From assembly GCA_015523135.1 (NCBI GenBank), contig WAKY01000140.1, forward strand, positions 1 to 12,963: 12,963 bases of DNA, given 5' to 3'. Under the pieces are notes generated by a model. That model searched no databases, was not told the origin of the DNA, and was given only the letters and a program-made list of their open reading frames with translations. The position numbers and the translations under genes are program-made. How positions within the stretch are numbered: the first letter of the stretch is position 1; each line of letters begins with the position of its first letter. Below, piece after piece: positions 6,116-12,963 of the stretch. This stretch comes from Candidatus Aciduliprofundum sp. (GTDB lineage Archaea > Thermoplasmatota > Thermoplasmata > Thermoplasmatales > Aciduliprofundaceae).

Positions 6116-6136
6116 CTCTTATTTTCATTACTCCCT

Positions 6137-6637
6137 ATGCTCAAAGAAAAACTTATTGAATGTGGAGCCATAAATTTTGGAGATTTCATTCTAGCATCTG
6201 GAAAGAGAAGCAAGTACTATGTGGACATAAAGAAGGCAAGTACAAAATATGAAATATTAGAGCTAATGGGAAATATGCTTGCAGATAAAGTTAAAGGAGA
6301 TATTCTTGCGGGAGTAGAGCTTGGTGCAGTGCCCCTTGTGGCAATCACAGCCATTAAGGCAAAGAGAGATTATCTAATCATAAGAAAAGAGAAAAAGGGA
6401 TATGGTACTTCCAAATTAATTGAAGGCGATTATAAAGAGGGGCAGGAAGTGGATATAATTGAGGATGTTGTAACCACAGGGGGCTCTGTTTTGCGTGCCA
6501 TAAAATTGCTTCGTAGTGCAGGACTCAAGGTGACCAGGGTAATATGCATTGTGGATAGGGAAGAAGGTGGTAAAGAAAATCTTGAAAAAGAGGGGGTAGA
6601 ATTAATATCGTTAATTAAGGCAAGAGAGCTTCTTTAA
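6137..6637 (+). CDS. pyrE: Orotate phosphoribosyltransferase
   Basis: PyrE joins orotate to PRPP to give OMP, the fifth step of pyrimidine synthesis. The 166-residue length is typical of archaeal forms. The N-terminal FGDFILASGKRSKYYVDIK block (14-32) contacts orotate, the mobile catalytic loop is R83-K84 to I95-E96-G97 (RKEKKGYGTSKLIEG), and VDIIEDVVTTGGS (105-117) is the PRPP-binding motif. The loop has Tyr89 at the position where bacterial enzymes have the GHG-type His. The ATG at 6137 is chosen because MLKEKLIECGAINFGDF matches the family N-terminus; the longer in-frame reading from 6026 would overlap acyP on the other strand and encode an unlikely extension. The stop directly abuts the stop of the convergent GPN GTPase gene. 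Confidence 0.94.
   Translation: MLKEKLIECGAINFGDFILASGKRSKYYVDIKKASTKYEILELMGNMLADKVKGDILAGVELGAVPLVAITAIKAKRDYLIIRKEKKGYGTSKLIEGDYKEGQEVDIIEDVVTTGGSVLRAIKLLRSAGLKVTRVICIVDREEGGKENLEKEGVELISLIKARELL
6585..6589 (-). terminator. Candidate U-tract terminator for the polD-GPN unit
   Basis: A minus-strand run of five T lies about 48 nt past the GPN GTPase stop, inside the 3' part of pyrE. Archaeal termination commonly uses short T-runs without a hairpin, so this is possible but weak. Confidence 0.25.
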
Positions 6638-7405
6638 TCATCTTTTTTCTATATCCTCTCCGCCTGCAAATGTTAATTGCAGAGCTGTATATACATCCTC
6701 GTATCCATAGAGCATTCGTGCCGATGTTGGAATTAATGTACGAAAAGCATCTATATTTTCAAGTGCCTTGAATAGTTCAATGCTCAGCTCCTTGCGCATG
6801 CTCGGATTCTCAGCTATCAAAGCATCGTAAAGTGAGTCCCAGTTCTTGCTCCACTCTGCTATGTTGTATAGATCCTTATCTTCTACAATATCAACCTTGG
6901 ATAGGATATTTATGAAGGGTATGTAAAATCTGAAGTAAACGGAAGAGGATAGAATTAAAAGAGATACGAACCCCGATGGGCTCTTCGCCAAAGCAGGATC
7001 AAAAAGAAATGCAAGCATACTTCTATTCTCTCCAAGATAATCAACTATAAACTTACTAGCAGCTCTGAATGCAAACAATTCAATTTGCCCCGCGGTATCG
7101 TATATTATGTAATCTGCCTCGTAATTATCAACCTCGCTCTTCAACTCCTCCACAAAATTGGCAATCATATCTGCAGCCACTATTTGAGCCCCATTAGGCC
7201 CTAAACCATACTCGTTCATAATTGAGTTTAAATCAATTATATCCCGTATATCAACATCTGGAGTATAGGGCAAGATTTCTGCACCGGGATCAAGATTAAC
7301 CACTACCGTTTCATATTCATTTTTTATCATCCACTCTCTAAAAGCTGCTGTAAATGTACTTTTCCCGCTACCTGCAGGACCAACCACGAACAAATTTGCA
7401 ATCAT
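6638..7405 (-). CDS. GPN-loop GTPase
   Basis: GPN-loop GTPases are dimeric SIMIBI-class G proteins. The eukaryotic paralogues help assemble and import RNA polymerase II; the archaeal role is unsettled. Here the 255-residue protein has the P-loop GPAGSGKST (9-17), switch residues near NLDPGAE (37-43), the diagnostic G69-P70-N71 insertion, the G3 motif DTAGQIE (103-109), the G4-like SKVD (169-172) and a G5-like TSAR (227-230). All GTP-binding elements are intact, so it should be active. Its ATG overlaps the DP2 stop as ATGA, and no Shine-Dalgarno sequence is visible before it, so translation probably depends on ribosomes finishing DP2. The 3' end touches the pyrE stop with no gap. Confidence 0.93.
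   Translation of the reverse strand: MIANLFVVGPAGSGKSTFTAAFREWMIKNEYETVVVNLDPGAEILPYTPDVDIRDIIDLNSIMNEYGLGPNGAQIVAADMIANFVEELKSEVDNYEADYIIYDTAGQIELFAFRAASKFIVDYLGENRSMLAFLFDPALAKSPSGFVSLLILSSSVYFRFYIPFINILSKVDIVEDKDLYNIAEWSKNWDSLYDALIAENPSMRKELSIELFKALENIDAFRTLIPTSARMLYGYEDVYTALQLTFAGGEDIEKR
6643..6648 (+). terminator. Candidate U-tract terminator for pyrE
   Basis: A plus-strand run of six T begins five bases after the pyrE stop, within the last codons of the convergent GPN GTPase gene. No hairpin accompanies it. Confidence 0.4.
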
Positions 7406-10400
7406 ACGGCAAGAAAAGACTCAAGGGTTATTTTATTTTTTTCCTCCTCATCCTCCGCAAATAAGGAATCAATAGACTCTTTGAGAGCAAGAACTCTCTG
7501 TTTTACATACAAGGGTACATCGTACTCTTCTGCAAGCTTTAACGCCTTATCCAAATACTTTCTAACGGAGCCCTCGGAAACAGTTAGTACGATATTGCCA
7601 CCACAGTAGGGGCATACATTATTCAAGGGCACTCTCCTAAACCTTGCCCCACATTTGGTACATCTAAATCCCTGAGTACCAAATTTTTTCAAATTGCCCA
7701 TTATGTCTGGAATGAAATGATGTGCTATTATCCTAGCAGCCATATCATGCTCATCTACAGCCCTTATCTTCTTTGCCAATTGCAACTGACTATCAAGCTT
7801 TTCCTGCATACTGCCCAGAACTTTATATGCAGAGGTCAACACGCCCACATTTATATCTTTAGTATCATGGGTGAATTTAAAACCCTCATACTGCCTAGGA
7901 GTTTCAATTCTCTTCTTTACAAAATCCATAATGTCATCAACTTCATCCGGCTTCGCATACCTTAAAGTTGCTTCGTAAAATTCAAGAGGATACCTCTCCA
8001 TAACGTCCACATGCAAAGCCTCTTTATCTATCTCTGTTGGAGTGATTCTTGTAGTTAGAACGAGGGGGGCATCCATCAATCCTCCACGGGTTGAGGGAAG
8101 GAACTTACGAGAGAAATCCAAAAGGCCTTCAAGAAGGAGCATTATTGAGTCCTCATCACCATCGCAGTTGCGGCGCTTTGCAGCATGGAAAAATGGATGC
8201 GCAAAGCCCACATTGGCATCTGAGAATCCTATAATTCTCCCAAGTATGCCTGCAGATGTGTGAGGCGCTAATCCAATCACAAGATGCCCTATCAAATCTT
8301 CTCTCTTTTTCACATTGTAAAAGCGTTTCATCTTGTAAAACTTCTCAAGCAAGTCATCAACATAATTTGCAATTTTTATTAGGTAATCGGCAGCGCTCTT
8401 TGAAATTATTATGTCTTGGACCTTTAATTCACATAATTGCTCCCCATCTTTGAGCTCATTTCCAAGATAATCCTTCTTATATCCCAATTTTCTTGCTTTT
8501 TCCACGCTTAACCCTATTTCCTTGGGTCTAAAATGAGTTATCGCTATATCACTCATATCAAATCTTGCAGTACCATCTTTGAAAACATAAACTCCATTCT
8601 TAGCCCTGAGAATTCCCTTCTCCAACCTTTCAGGCATATGCTCTTGGGACATCATCTTCTTTACTCCCTTAACATCCCAGTCCACATTCTCACCGAGATA
8701 CTCTTGTGCCTTTGCAAATAAATCTGCTATATCGACCTTCTTAACCACAACCTTTCCTGTAAATTGCGTGGGCAGTCCGCACTTTGGACAGAATGGTAGA
8801 ATTGTTTTTTCTCCGCATTTTGGGCATTTTCTTATGCCTATCTCTATTGGAATTACCTTTTTATTTATTGCATCAGTTATAAGTCTTCTGTTTCCCCCTG
8901 CCTCTCCTATTGGAAATAGAGAATGAATTGGAGGTTTCATCTTCCTTGGTGCTGCCTTCTCAGGCCTCCCCATTCTTGCGCCGATTCTAACAGGAGCTTT
9001 CTCTCTTATCTTTACTCCTGCCAATTCTGAAATAACTTCCATTATATTTCCTTCTTTAATCTCTTTTCTTCTCACAATTTTTCCATCTTTCAAATCTAAA
9101 CCAACACCTCTTAAAAGGGGATAAGCATATCTGTCAAGAATGTAATGCTCGCGCTCAAGATGCAATGCACCCAATTTTTTCAATATTTCTTTTATCTCTC
9201 CATTTTTCTCAACATACAATTTCTCATCTTTCCAGAAAGAATGATTCTCCAAATATTCAGATAATTTCCCCAATTCTTCCACGCTCAAATCATGCCAGAA
9301 TAAATTGTAATCTGGATGCAAGGGAATGGAGTACTCCTCGGAAACACGAAAAGCTTCAAATGCATCCTTAATTTCCCCATAAAATCCAGCCCTTTCTGCC
9401 TCCTGTTCCCACCATTCTATAGCATATGCTCCTGGAATTAAAGGATGATTATTCTCCAAGAACTCTCCATAGGGAACAAGCATCTCACCAACATCAACAA
9501 TTTCCACAACGGAATCGTAATACTCCCTAGCTTTTTCAAAATCATTGATTTGTATCAAATCTCCATTCTTTAAAAGAACTATGGGCCCTTCTATGGTATC
9601 GCAAGAAGTCATACCTCCTGCCTTACCGGGCCTCTCAACTTTGAGCTGAGTGCCTATTGCTATGAATTTATTTAGTATATACATGGTGGCAGGATTTACA
9701 CTTAGCGTGGCTAGTCCTCCTGCACGGCATCTTCCGTACCTAAGACGAAATCCTCCAGGAGCTAGAGGATAAGAGAATATAGGCCTTCCTGCTATAACAT
9801 CCTTCATAAATTTCTCAAGGGGTTTTAATTCAAACTTATCTTCTTTTACCTCTGGAATCAATTTTTTTATCCAATCCCAGCCATCTATTTTTAACATATC
9901 CACATACGCTTTTATCTTCTTTGTCTTCTGCAATAAACCTTCAGCGAGGACTAGACACATACCTCCCCTAACCCTGTTTGTTTCAATTCTTGGGAGATCC
10001 CTGTAGCCACTAACCTCAACCTTCTCAGTGCCTTCTCCATCTATGCAAACTGGGCAATTTTTGACAACGAGCTCAATCTCCTCATTTGTTGGCCTGTACT
10101 GGAGATGATGAATCCTATCGTATAGTTGGATCTCCTCTTTATATCTCTCAATCTCAGCATCTGTGGGCTTGTATCTTCCAATATCAAGCTCTCTACGAAC
10201 AACATCCGCAATTAGCACACTTAGTGCCTGTGCTGTGCCTCCTGCCCCTCTGATTGGACCAGCATAGTATATGGATACATAGTCCGTGCCATCATCGTTT
10301 TTCTTTATCTTCACATTAGCAATACCTTCAAGTGGTGCAACCAATATGCCCTCAGTTAGAATTGCAAGTCCAACCCTTATTGCCTTATCCAATGCTTCAT

Positions 10401-10677
10401 CTTTTCTATCAAATCTCCTGGCTATTCTCTTTGCCATCAATAGAGAGACCATACCCCTATCATTCTCCTTGCTAAGCTCTCTAATTTCATCGGCTATGCC
10501 CTTGACCCCAGTTAATTCTTCAACCCTCGCAGCAAGGTCCTTGGCACGGGGAATTTCAACATCTGGCACAGGGTCAAATCTCATATTACGGGCTTCTTTT
10601 GCAATCTTGTAAATTTTTTCCGCATTTTTTTCAAGCTCTTCAAAATATTTGAGCATTTCCTTGCTTGCTTCCACCAT
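7402..10677 (-). CDS. polC: DNA polymerase D large (catalytic) subunit DP2
   Basis: DP2 is the polymerase subunit of the archaeal replicative DNA polymerase PolD; it works with DP1, the proofreading exonuclease, which is not in this window. The 1091-residue length is typical for an intein-free protein. An N-terminal helical region precedes YYAGPIRGAGGTAQA (137-151). Zinc-binding clusters are visible at C208/C211 (partial), C618/C621/C630/C633 and C1006/C1009/C1022/C1025. The double-psi beta-barrel active site is NCDGDED (837-843), with D839 and D841 the metal-binding aspartates. The extreme C-terminus KITLESFL (1082-1089) resembles a PCNA-interacting peptide. The gene is divergent from nadE, with a TATA box about 28 nt before the ATG, and its stop overlaps the GPN GTPase start by 4 nt. 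Confidence 0.97.
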   Translation of the reverse strand: MVEASKEMLKYFEELEKNAEKIYKIAKEARNMRFDPVPDVEIPRAKDLAARVEELTGVKGIADEIRELSKENDRGMVSLLMAKRIARRFDRKDEALDKAIRVGLAILTEGILVAPLEGIANVKIKKNDDGTDYVSIYYAGPIRGAGGTAQALSVLIADVVRRELDIGRYKPTDAEIERYKEEIQLYDRIHHLQYRPTNEEIELVVKNCPVCIDGEGTEKVEVSGYRDLPRIETNRVRGGMCLVLAEGLLQKTKKIKAYVDMLKIDGWDWIKKLIPEVKEDKFELKPLEKFMKDVIAGRPIFSYPLAPGGFRLRYGRCRAGGLATLSVNPATMYILNKFIAIGTQLKVERPGKAGGMTSCDTIEGPIVLLKNGDLIQINDFEKAREYYDSVVEIVDVGEMLVPYGEFLENNHPLIPGAYAIEWWEQEAERAGFYGEIKDAFEAFRVSEEYSIPLHPDYNLFWHDLSVEELGKLSEYLENHSFWKDEKLYVEKNGEIKEILKKLGALHLEREHYILDRYAYPLLRGVGLDLKDGKIVRRKEIKEGNIMEVISELAGVKIREKAPVRIGARMGRPEKAAPRKMKPPIHSLFPIGEAGGNRRLITDAINKKVIPIEIGIRKCPKCGEKTILPFCPKCGLPTQFTGKVVVKKVDIADLFAKAQEYLGENVDWDVKGVKKMMSQEHMPERLEKGILRAKNGVYVFKDGTARFDMSDIAITHFRPKEIGLSVEKARKLGYKKDYLGNELKDGEQLCELKVQDIIISKSAADYLIKIANYVDDLLEKFYKMKRFYNVKKREDLIGHLVIGLAPHTSAGILGRIIGFSDANVGFAHPFFHAAKRRNCDGDEDSIMLLLEGLLDFSRKFLPSTRGGLMDAPLVLTTRITPTEIDKEALHVDVMERYPLEFYEATLRYAKPDEVDDIMDFVKKRIETPRQYEGFKFTHDTKDINVGVLTSAYKVLGSMQEKLDSQLQLAKKIRAVDEHDMAARIIAHHFIPDIMGNLKKFGTQGFRCTKCGARFRRVPLNNVCPYCGGNIVLTVSEGSVRKYLDKALKLAEEYDVPLYVKQRVLALKESIDSLFAEDEEEKNKITLESFLAV

Positions 10678-10701
10678 TCTTCATAGGTTAATTTTCTGTC
10701 C

Positions 10702-10708
10702 ATTATAA
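10702..10708 (-). promoter_or_regulatory. Probable TATA box of the polD large-subunit gene
   Basis: Minus-strand TTATAAT, preceded by a purine-rich AATAGAAAGTG that could be the BRE, is centred about 28 nt before the DP2 ATG. This fits a leaderless or near-leaderless mRNA. Confidence 0.5.
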
Positions 10709-10761
10709 CACTTTCTATTATCTCAATTTTACCAATATTGATAAATTTTTGAGTTCAAAAG

Positions 10762-10768
10762 ATTTATA
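10762..10768 (+). promoter_or_regulatory. nadE: Probable TATA box of nadE
   Basis: ATTTATA is centred about 26 nt before the ATG at 10791 but only 11 nt before the ATG at 10776. If used, transcription would start after 10776, so it favours the second ATG. A weaker ATAAATTT at 10741-10748 could serve the first ATG. Confidence 0.45.
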
Positions 10769-10790
10769 GTTAAAAATGAGATATACCAAT

Positions 10791-11582
10791 ATGCTTGAAA
10801 TTAGCTTGCCCGATTACGCTGAAGAGACGATAATAAGATTCATCAGAGATTTTGTAGGCGATAAGAATGTAGTTATAGGCCTAAGTGGTGGCTTGGATTC
10901 TTCCACCGTTGCATTTCTATGTGTGAAAGCTCTCGGTAAGGATAGGGTTCTAGGAGTGCATATGCCCGATTCTGTAACACCAAAAGAAGATAGAGATGAT
11001 GCAAAACTCGTGGCTAAGAAGCTTGGCATAGAACTCAGAATTATAGAGATAGGAGAAATCGTTGAGAAAATGAAAGAAAAAATAAAATTGAAGAATGAGA
11101 TGAGCACTGCAAATTTGAAGGCACGGATTAGAATGGCCATTCTCTATAGCATAGCAAATGATGAAAATAGATTGGTAGCGGGGACGAGCAATAAAAGTGA
11201 AATTCTAATTGGATATTTCACAAAGTATGGGGATGGGGCAAGCGATTTTGTACCTATAGGTGATTTGTACAAGACACAAGTTAGAATGCTTGCGGAGAAG
11301 ATGGGAGTACCATCCCATATAATCTCCAAAGCTCCAACAGCAGGATTGCTTCCCGGTCAAAGTGATGAGAAGGAGATAGGAGTAAAATATGAAATTTTAG
11401 ACAAAATCCTCTACGGTATGGAACTAGGATTCAAAGAGGATAAAATTGCAGAAATTTTAGATATAGACGCAAAAATTGTAAAAAGAGTATTTGATATGCA
11501 CGAGAGAAGCAGGCATAAGAGGGTGATGCTCTACATCCCAAAAATAGGTGTAAGGACCGTTAATACCGATTGGAGAGAATGA
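10791..11582 (+). CDS. nadE: NAD(+) synthase, ammonia-dependent type
   Basis: NadE amidates nicotinic acid adenine dinucleotide to NAD using ATP, the last step of NAD synthesis. The 263 residues (from 10791) contain only the synthetase domain, with no N-terminal glutaminase, so ammonia is the expected nitrogen source. Motifs are the PP-loop SGGLDSS (32-38), NLKARIRM (108-115), GTSNKSE (131-137), GDGASDF (147-153) with PIGDLYKTQV (155-164), and APTAGLLPGQSDE (181-193) at the active site. ATG 10791 is preferred over 10776, which would add MRYTN, because the clearest TATA box is 26 nt from 10791, matching the other leaderless genes here. The 10776 start cannot be excluded. The stop directly abuts that of the convergent DUF424 gene. 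Confidence 0.93.
   Translation: MLEISLPDYAEETIIRFIRDFVGDKNVVIGLSGGLDSSTVAFLCVKALGKDRVLGVHMPDSVTPKEDRDDAKLVAKKLGIELRIIEIGEIVEKMKEKIKLKNEMSTANLKARIRMAILYSIANDENRLVAGTSNKSEILIGYFTKYGDGASDFVPIGDLYKTQVRMLAEKMGVPSHIISKAPTAGLLPGQSDEKEIGVKYEILDKILYGMELGFKEDKIAEILDIDAKIVKRVFDMHERSRHKRVMLYIPKIGVRTVNTDWRE
11540..11544 (-). terminator. Candidate U-tract terminator for the mcm-DUF424 unit
   Basis: A minus-strand run of five T lies about 38 nt past the DUF424 stop, inside the 3' part of nadE. It is a weak candidate, judged on the T-run alone. Confidence 0.25.
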
Positions 11583-11897
11583 TTAGAATAGAAGAACCAT
11601 TTGAGCATGGGGAATTCCATTGATTCTCATCACATTTTCCTCGTTGATATAGCCTTCTCTTATTGCTAGCGAGATAACTTTATCTCCAACTAAATTTGCA
11701 ATTGTGGCGATTTTCATACTGTTTATAAATGTCTGCTCACTTACAAATGCTTCATAATAAAAATTCTTTTTTACTTCAATTACAAGCTCTCCCTCTTCAA
11801 ACTTCTTGCCCAAAAGCTCTCGATCACAGGCAGCGAGCATTACCTCTCCTCTAACCTTGTATATTCGCATTGCTATTCCATGCTCAAACTTGGACAT
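11583..11897 (-). CDS. DUF424 family protein
   Basis: This 104-residue protein matches my memory of DUF424, a small archaeal family of unknown function. The recognisable parts are the beta-rich start MRIYKVRGEVMLAACDRELLGKKF (10-33, key residues ACD..LLGK), an ATIANLVG helix (64-71) and the near-terminal RINGIPHAQ (91-99). The family is widespread in archaea and no activity is established that I can name. The ATG at 11897 lies inside the end of mcm, 14 nt before that gene's stop is completed, and has AGAGGAGTG seven bases upstream. The alternative start at 11870 (Met10) would match shorter relatives but has only a weak ribosome site. It is likely co-translated with mcm. Confidence 0.85.
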   Translation of the reverse strand: MSKFEHGIAMRIYKVRGEVMLAACDRELLGKKFEEGELVIEVKKNFYYEAFVSEQTFINSMKIATIANLVGDKVISLAIREGYINEENVMRINGIPHAQMVLLF

Positions 11898-12963
11898 ATT
11901 TATACACTCCTCTCTTTGTTTCTGCTATTATTCCCTGCCTGTGCATTCTCTCCAGTATCTGCTCTGCCTTCACCTCATCTATACCTTCCTTCTTTGCCTC
12001 TTCTATTATATCCTCTTTTCTTGCAAATCCATTGTTGCTGCTAGCAAGGCTCTTTATTATAAGCTCCATCCTCTCCATAGCACTCCTCTGCCTTGAACTT
12101 ATTCCTGTGTATAAAACATCCGAGTCAATAATTCCACTCTCATCCATAGAAGTTTCTTTTAAGAAATAATCGACAATTCTAATTGCCCTCTCTGCATCTT
12201 CCTTGGTAACTATATCGCTCAATCTTGCTCTCGCAGATGCCTCTGCCAATCTCACCATGGCTTCAAGCTGTCGTGGAGTAATAGGCACTGCCTTCGTCTC
12301 TTCGTACATCTTTCTCGTATCCACATATTTTTTCAAAATAAGCTCCTTAGCTTCATCACTCATCTTTGGTATTATATTTCTCTTTGCATAAGCCACATAC
12401 TTCCTTATGAACTCTGGAGTCATTCCAGTTTCAAACTGCTTTACAACTATATTATCCTCCTCTTCAAGCTGCAGCATCTCTCCTGCCAAATGCGCATCCA
12501 AAACATGATTGGCTAGGGCCTTATCTCTCTCGGGATTGGGCCTATCAAGAATCTTGAATATAACATCAAACCTAGAGAGGAGTGGGGTAGGCAAATCAAT
12601 CTGGTCCACGAGGGGCCTGTTAACATCAAACCTGCCATACTTTGGATTTGCAGCACCTAAAATCGAGCATCTTGCCATTAAAGTTGCATATATACCTGCT
12701 TTTGTTACTGCAATTATCTGCTGCTCCATGGCCTGATAGATGCTATCCCTATCCGTAGCGTTCATCTTATCTATTTCGTCAATGGCTGCAAGGCCTAAGT
12801 CCGCGAGTACCAAAGCTCCCGCTTCTAATGTCCAGCGTCCAGTTTCGTCTCGCACAGCCGTGGCTGTTAAGCCAGCAGCTGATGAGCCCTTGCCAGAGGT
12901 GTATATTCCCCTTGGAGCTAATTGAGCCATATACTGCAATAATTGAGATTTGGCAGTACCCGG
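11884..12963 (-). CDS. mcm: MCM replicative helicase, C-terminal part, truncated by window edge
   Basis: MCM forms the hexameric ring that unwinds DNA ahead of the archaeal replisome. The visible 359 residues begin in the Walker A motif (PGTAKSQ) and run to the natural stop; the N-terminal DNA-binding domain lies beyond the window. Motifs in order are SGKGSSAAGLTA, Walker B ending IDEIDKM, sensor 1 in GAANPKYGRFD, and the arginine finger in LLSRFD. A helical lid follows, containing PITPRQLEAMVRLAEA, and then a C-terminal winged-helix domain over the last 75 residues. No intein interrupts the visible part. The 3' end overlaps the DUF424 start by 14 bp. The 5' end, promoter and gene order upstream cannot be judged. 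Confidence 0.97.
   Translation of the reverse strand, partial: PGTAKSQLLQYMAQLAPRGIYTSGKGSSAAGLTATAVRDETGRWTLEAGALVLADLGLAAIDEIDKMNATDRDSIYQAMEQQIIAVTKAGIYATLMARCSILGAANPKYGRFDVNRPLVDQIDLPTPLLSRFDVIFKILDRPNPERDKALANHVLDAHLAGEMLQLEEEDNIVVKQFETGMTPEFIRKYVAYAKRNIIPKMSDEAKELILKKYVDTRKMYEETKAVPITPRQLEAMVRLAEASARARLSDIVTKEDAERAIRIVDYFLKETSMDESGIIDSDVLYTGISSRQRSAMERMELIIKSLASSNNGFARKEDIIEEAKKEGIDEVKAEQILERMHRQGIIAETKRGVYKYVQV
11905..11913 (-). promoter_or_regulatory. Shine-Dalgarno sequence of the DUF424 gene, inside mcm
   Basis: Minus-strand AGAGGAGTG is seven bases before the ATG at 11897 and lies within the penultimate codons of mcm. It decides in favour of the longer DUF424 start over Met10 at 11870. 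Confidence 0.55.

Noticed and set aside
6026..6136. N-terminal extension of PyrE from the ATG at 6026
   Set aside because: It overlaps acyP in antisense and covers the divergent promoters; family similarity begins at the ATG at 6137.
8149..8169. Possible intein at the DP2 active site NCDGDED or in the MCM Walker A region
   Set aside because: Inteins are known in these proteins, but DP2 is continuous across the motif and the visible MCM part has no insertion. Only the window edge prevents a full check of MCM.
10678..10775. Replication origin near the DP2 and MCM genes
   Set aside because: No Orc1/Cdc6 gene, origin-recognition-box repeats or long AT-rich unwinding region is present; the gap holds only divergent promoters.

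Overview
The window looks like a compact, AT-rich archaeal chromosome segment made of housekeeping genes. It encodes the large subunit of DNA polymerase D (DP2), an MCM helicase, a GPN-loop GTPase, a DUF424 protein and a fused-type SAM hydroxide adenosyltransferase, a set that points to Euryarchaeota or a related lineage. Lys/Glu/Ile-rich proteins with many AGA/AGG and ATA codons fit a thermophile. My best guess is the Thermoplasmatota (Aciduliprofundum/DHVE2-like), but this rests on general resemblance and no marker gene proves it. No mobile element, CRISPR array, tRNA or rRNA was seen.

Layout. 1-1331 (-): 5' two-thirds of a class II ribonucleotide reductase, cut by the window edge. 1484-3537 (-): purB followed by a sugar-phosphate nucleotidyltransferase, overlapping by 4 nt. 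3618-5064 (+): three genes chained by ATGA overlaps, encoding a long coiled-coil protein, a four-helix membrane protein and a membrane-anchored extracytoplasmic protein; I recognise none of them. 5055-6064 (-): acylphosphatase followed by SAM hydroxide adenosyltransferase. 6137-6637 (+): pyrE. 6638-10677 (-): polD large subunit followed by a GPN-loop GTPase, coupled by 4 nt. 10791-11582 (+): NAD synthase. 11583-12963 (-): the 3' part of mcm followed by a DUF424 gene overlapping it by 14 nt. No stretch over 300 bases lacks a gene; the largest gap is 152 bp at 1332-1483.

Functional themes are nucleotide metabolism (ribonucleotide reduction, AMP/IMP synthesis, orotate to OMP, NAD) and DNA replication (PolD, MCM). 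The two replication genes are each translationally coupled to a small conserved protein of uncertain role, GPN GTPase and DUF424. The one stretch of wholly unknown function is the coiled-coil/membrane operon at 3618-5064, and it is the best candidate for an undescribed system.

Expression signals follow a consistent pattern. First genes of transcription units mostly have a TATA-like box about 23-28 nt before the ATG (leaderless mRNAs), whereas several internal genes have Shine-Dalgarno-like sequences within the preceding gene. All three convergent gene pairs have zero or negative spacing, so their 3' ends must form inside the opposing gene.
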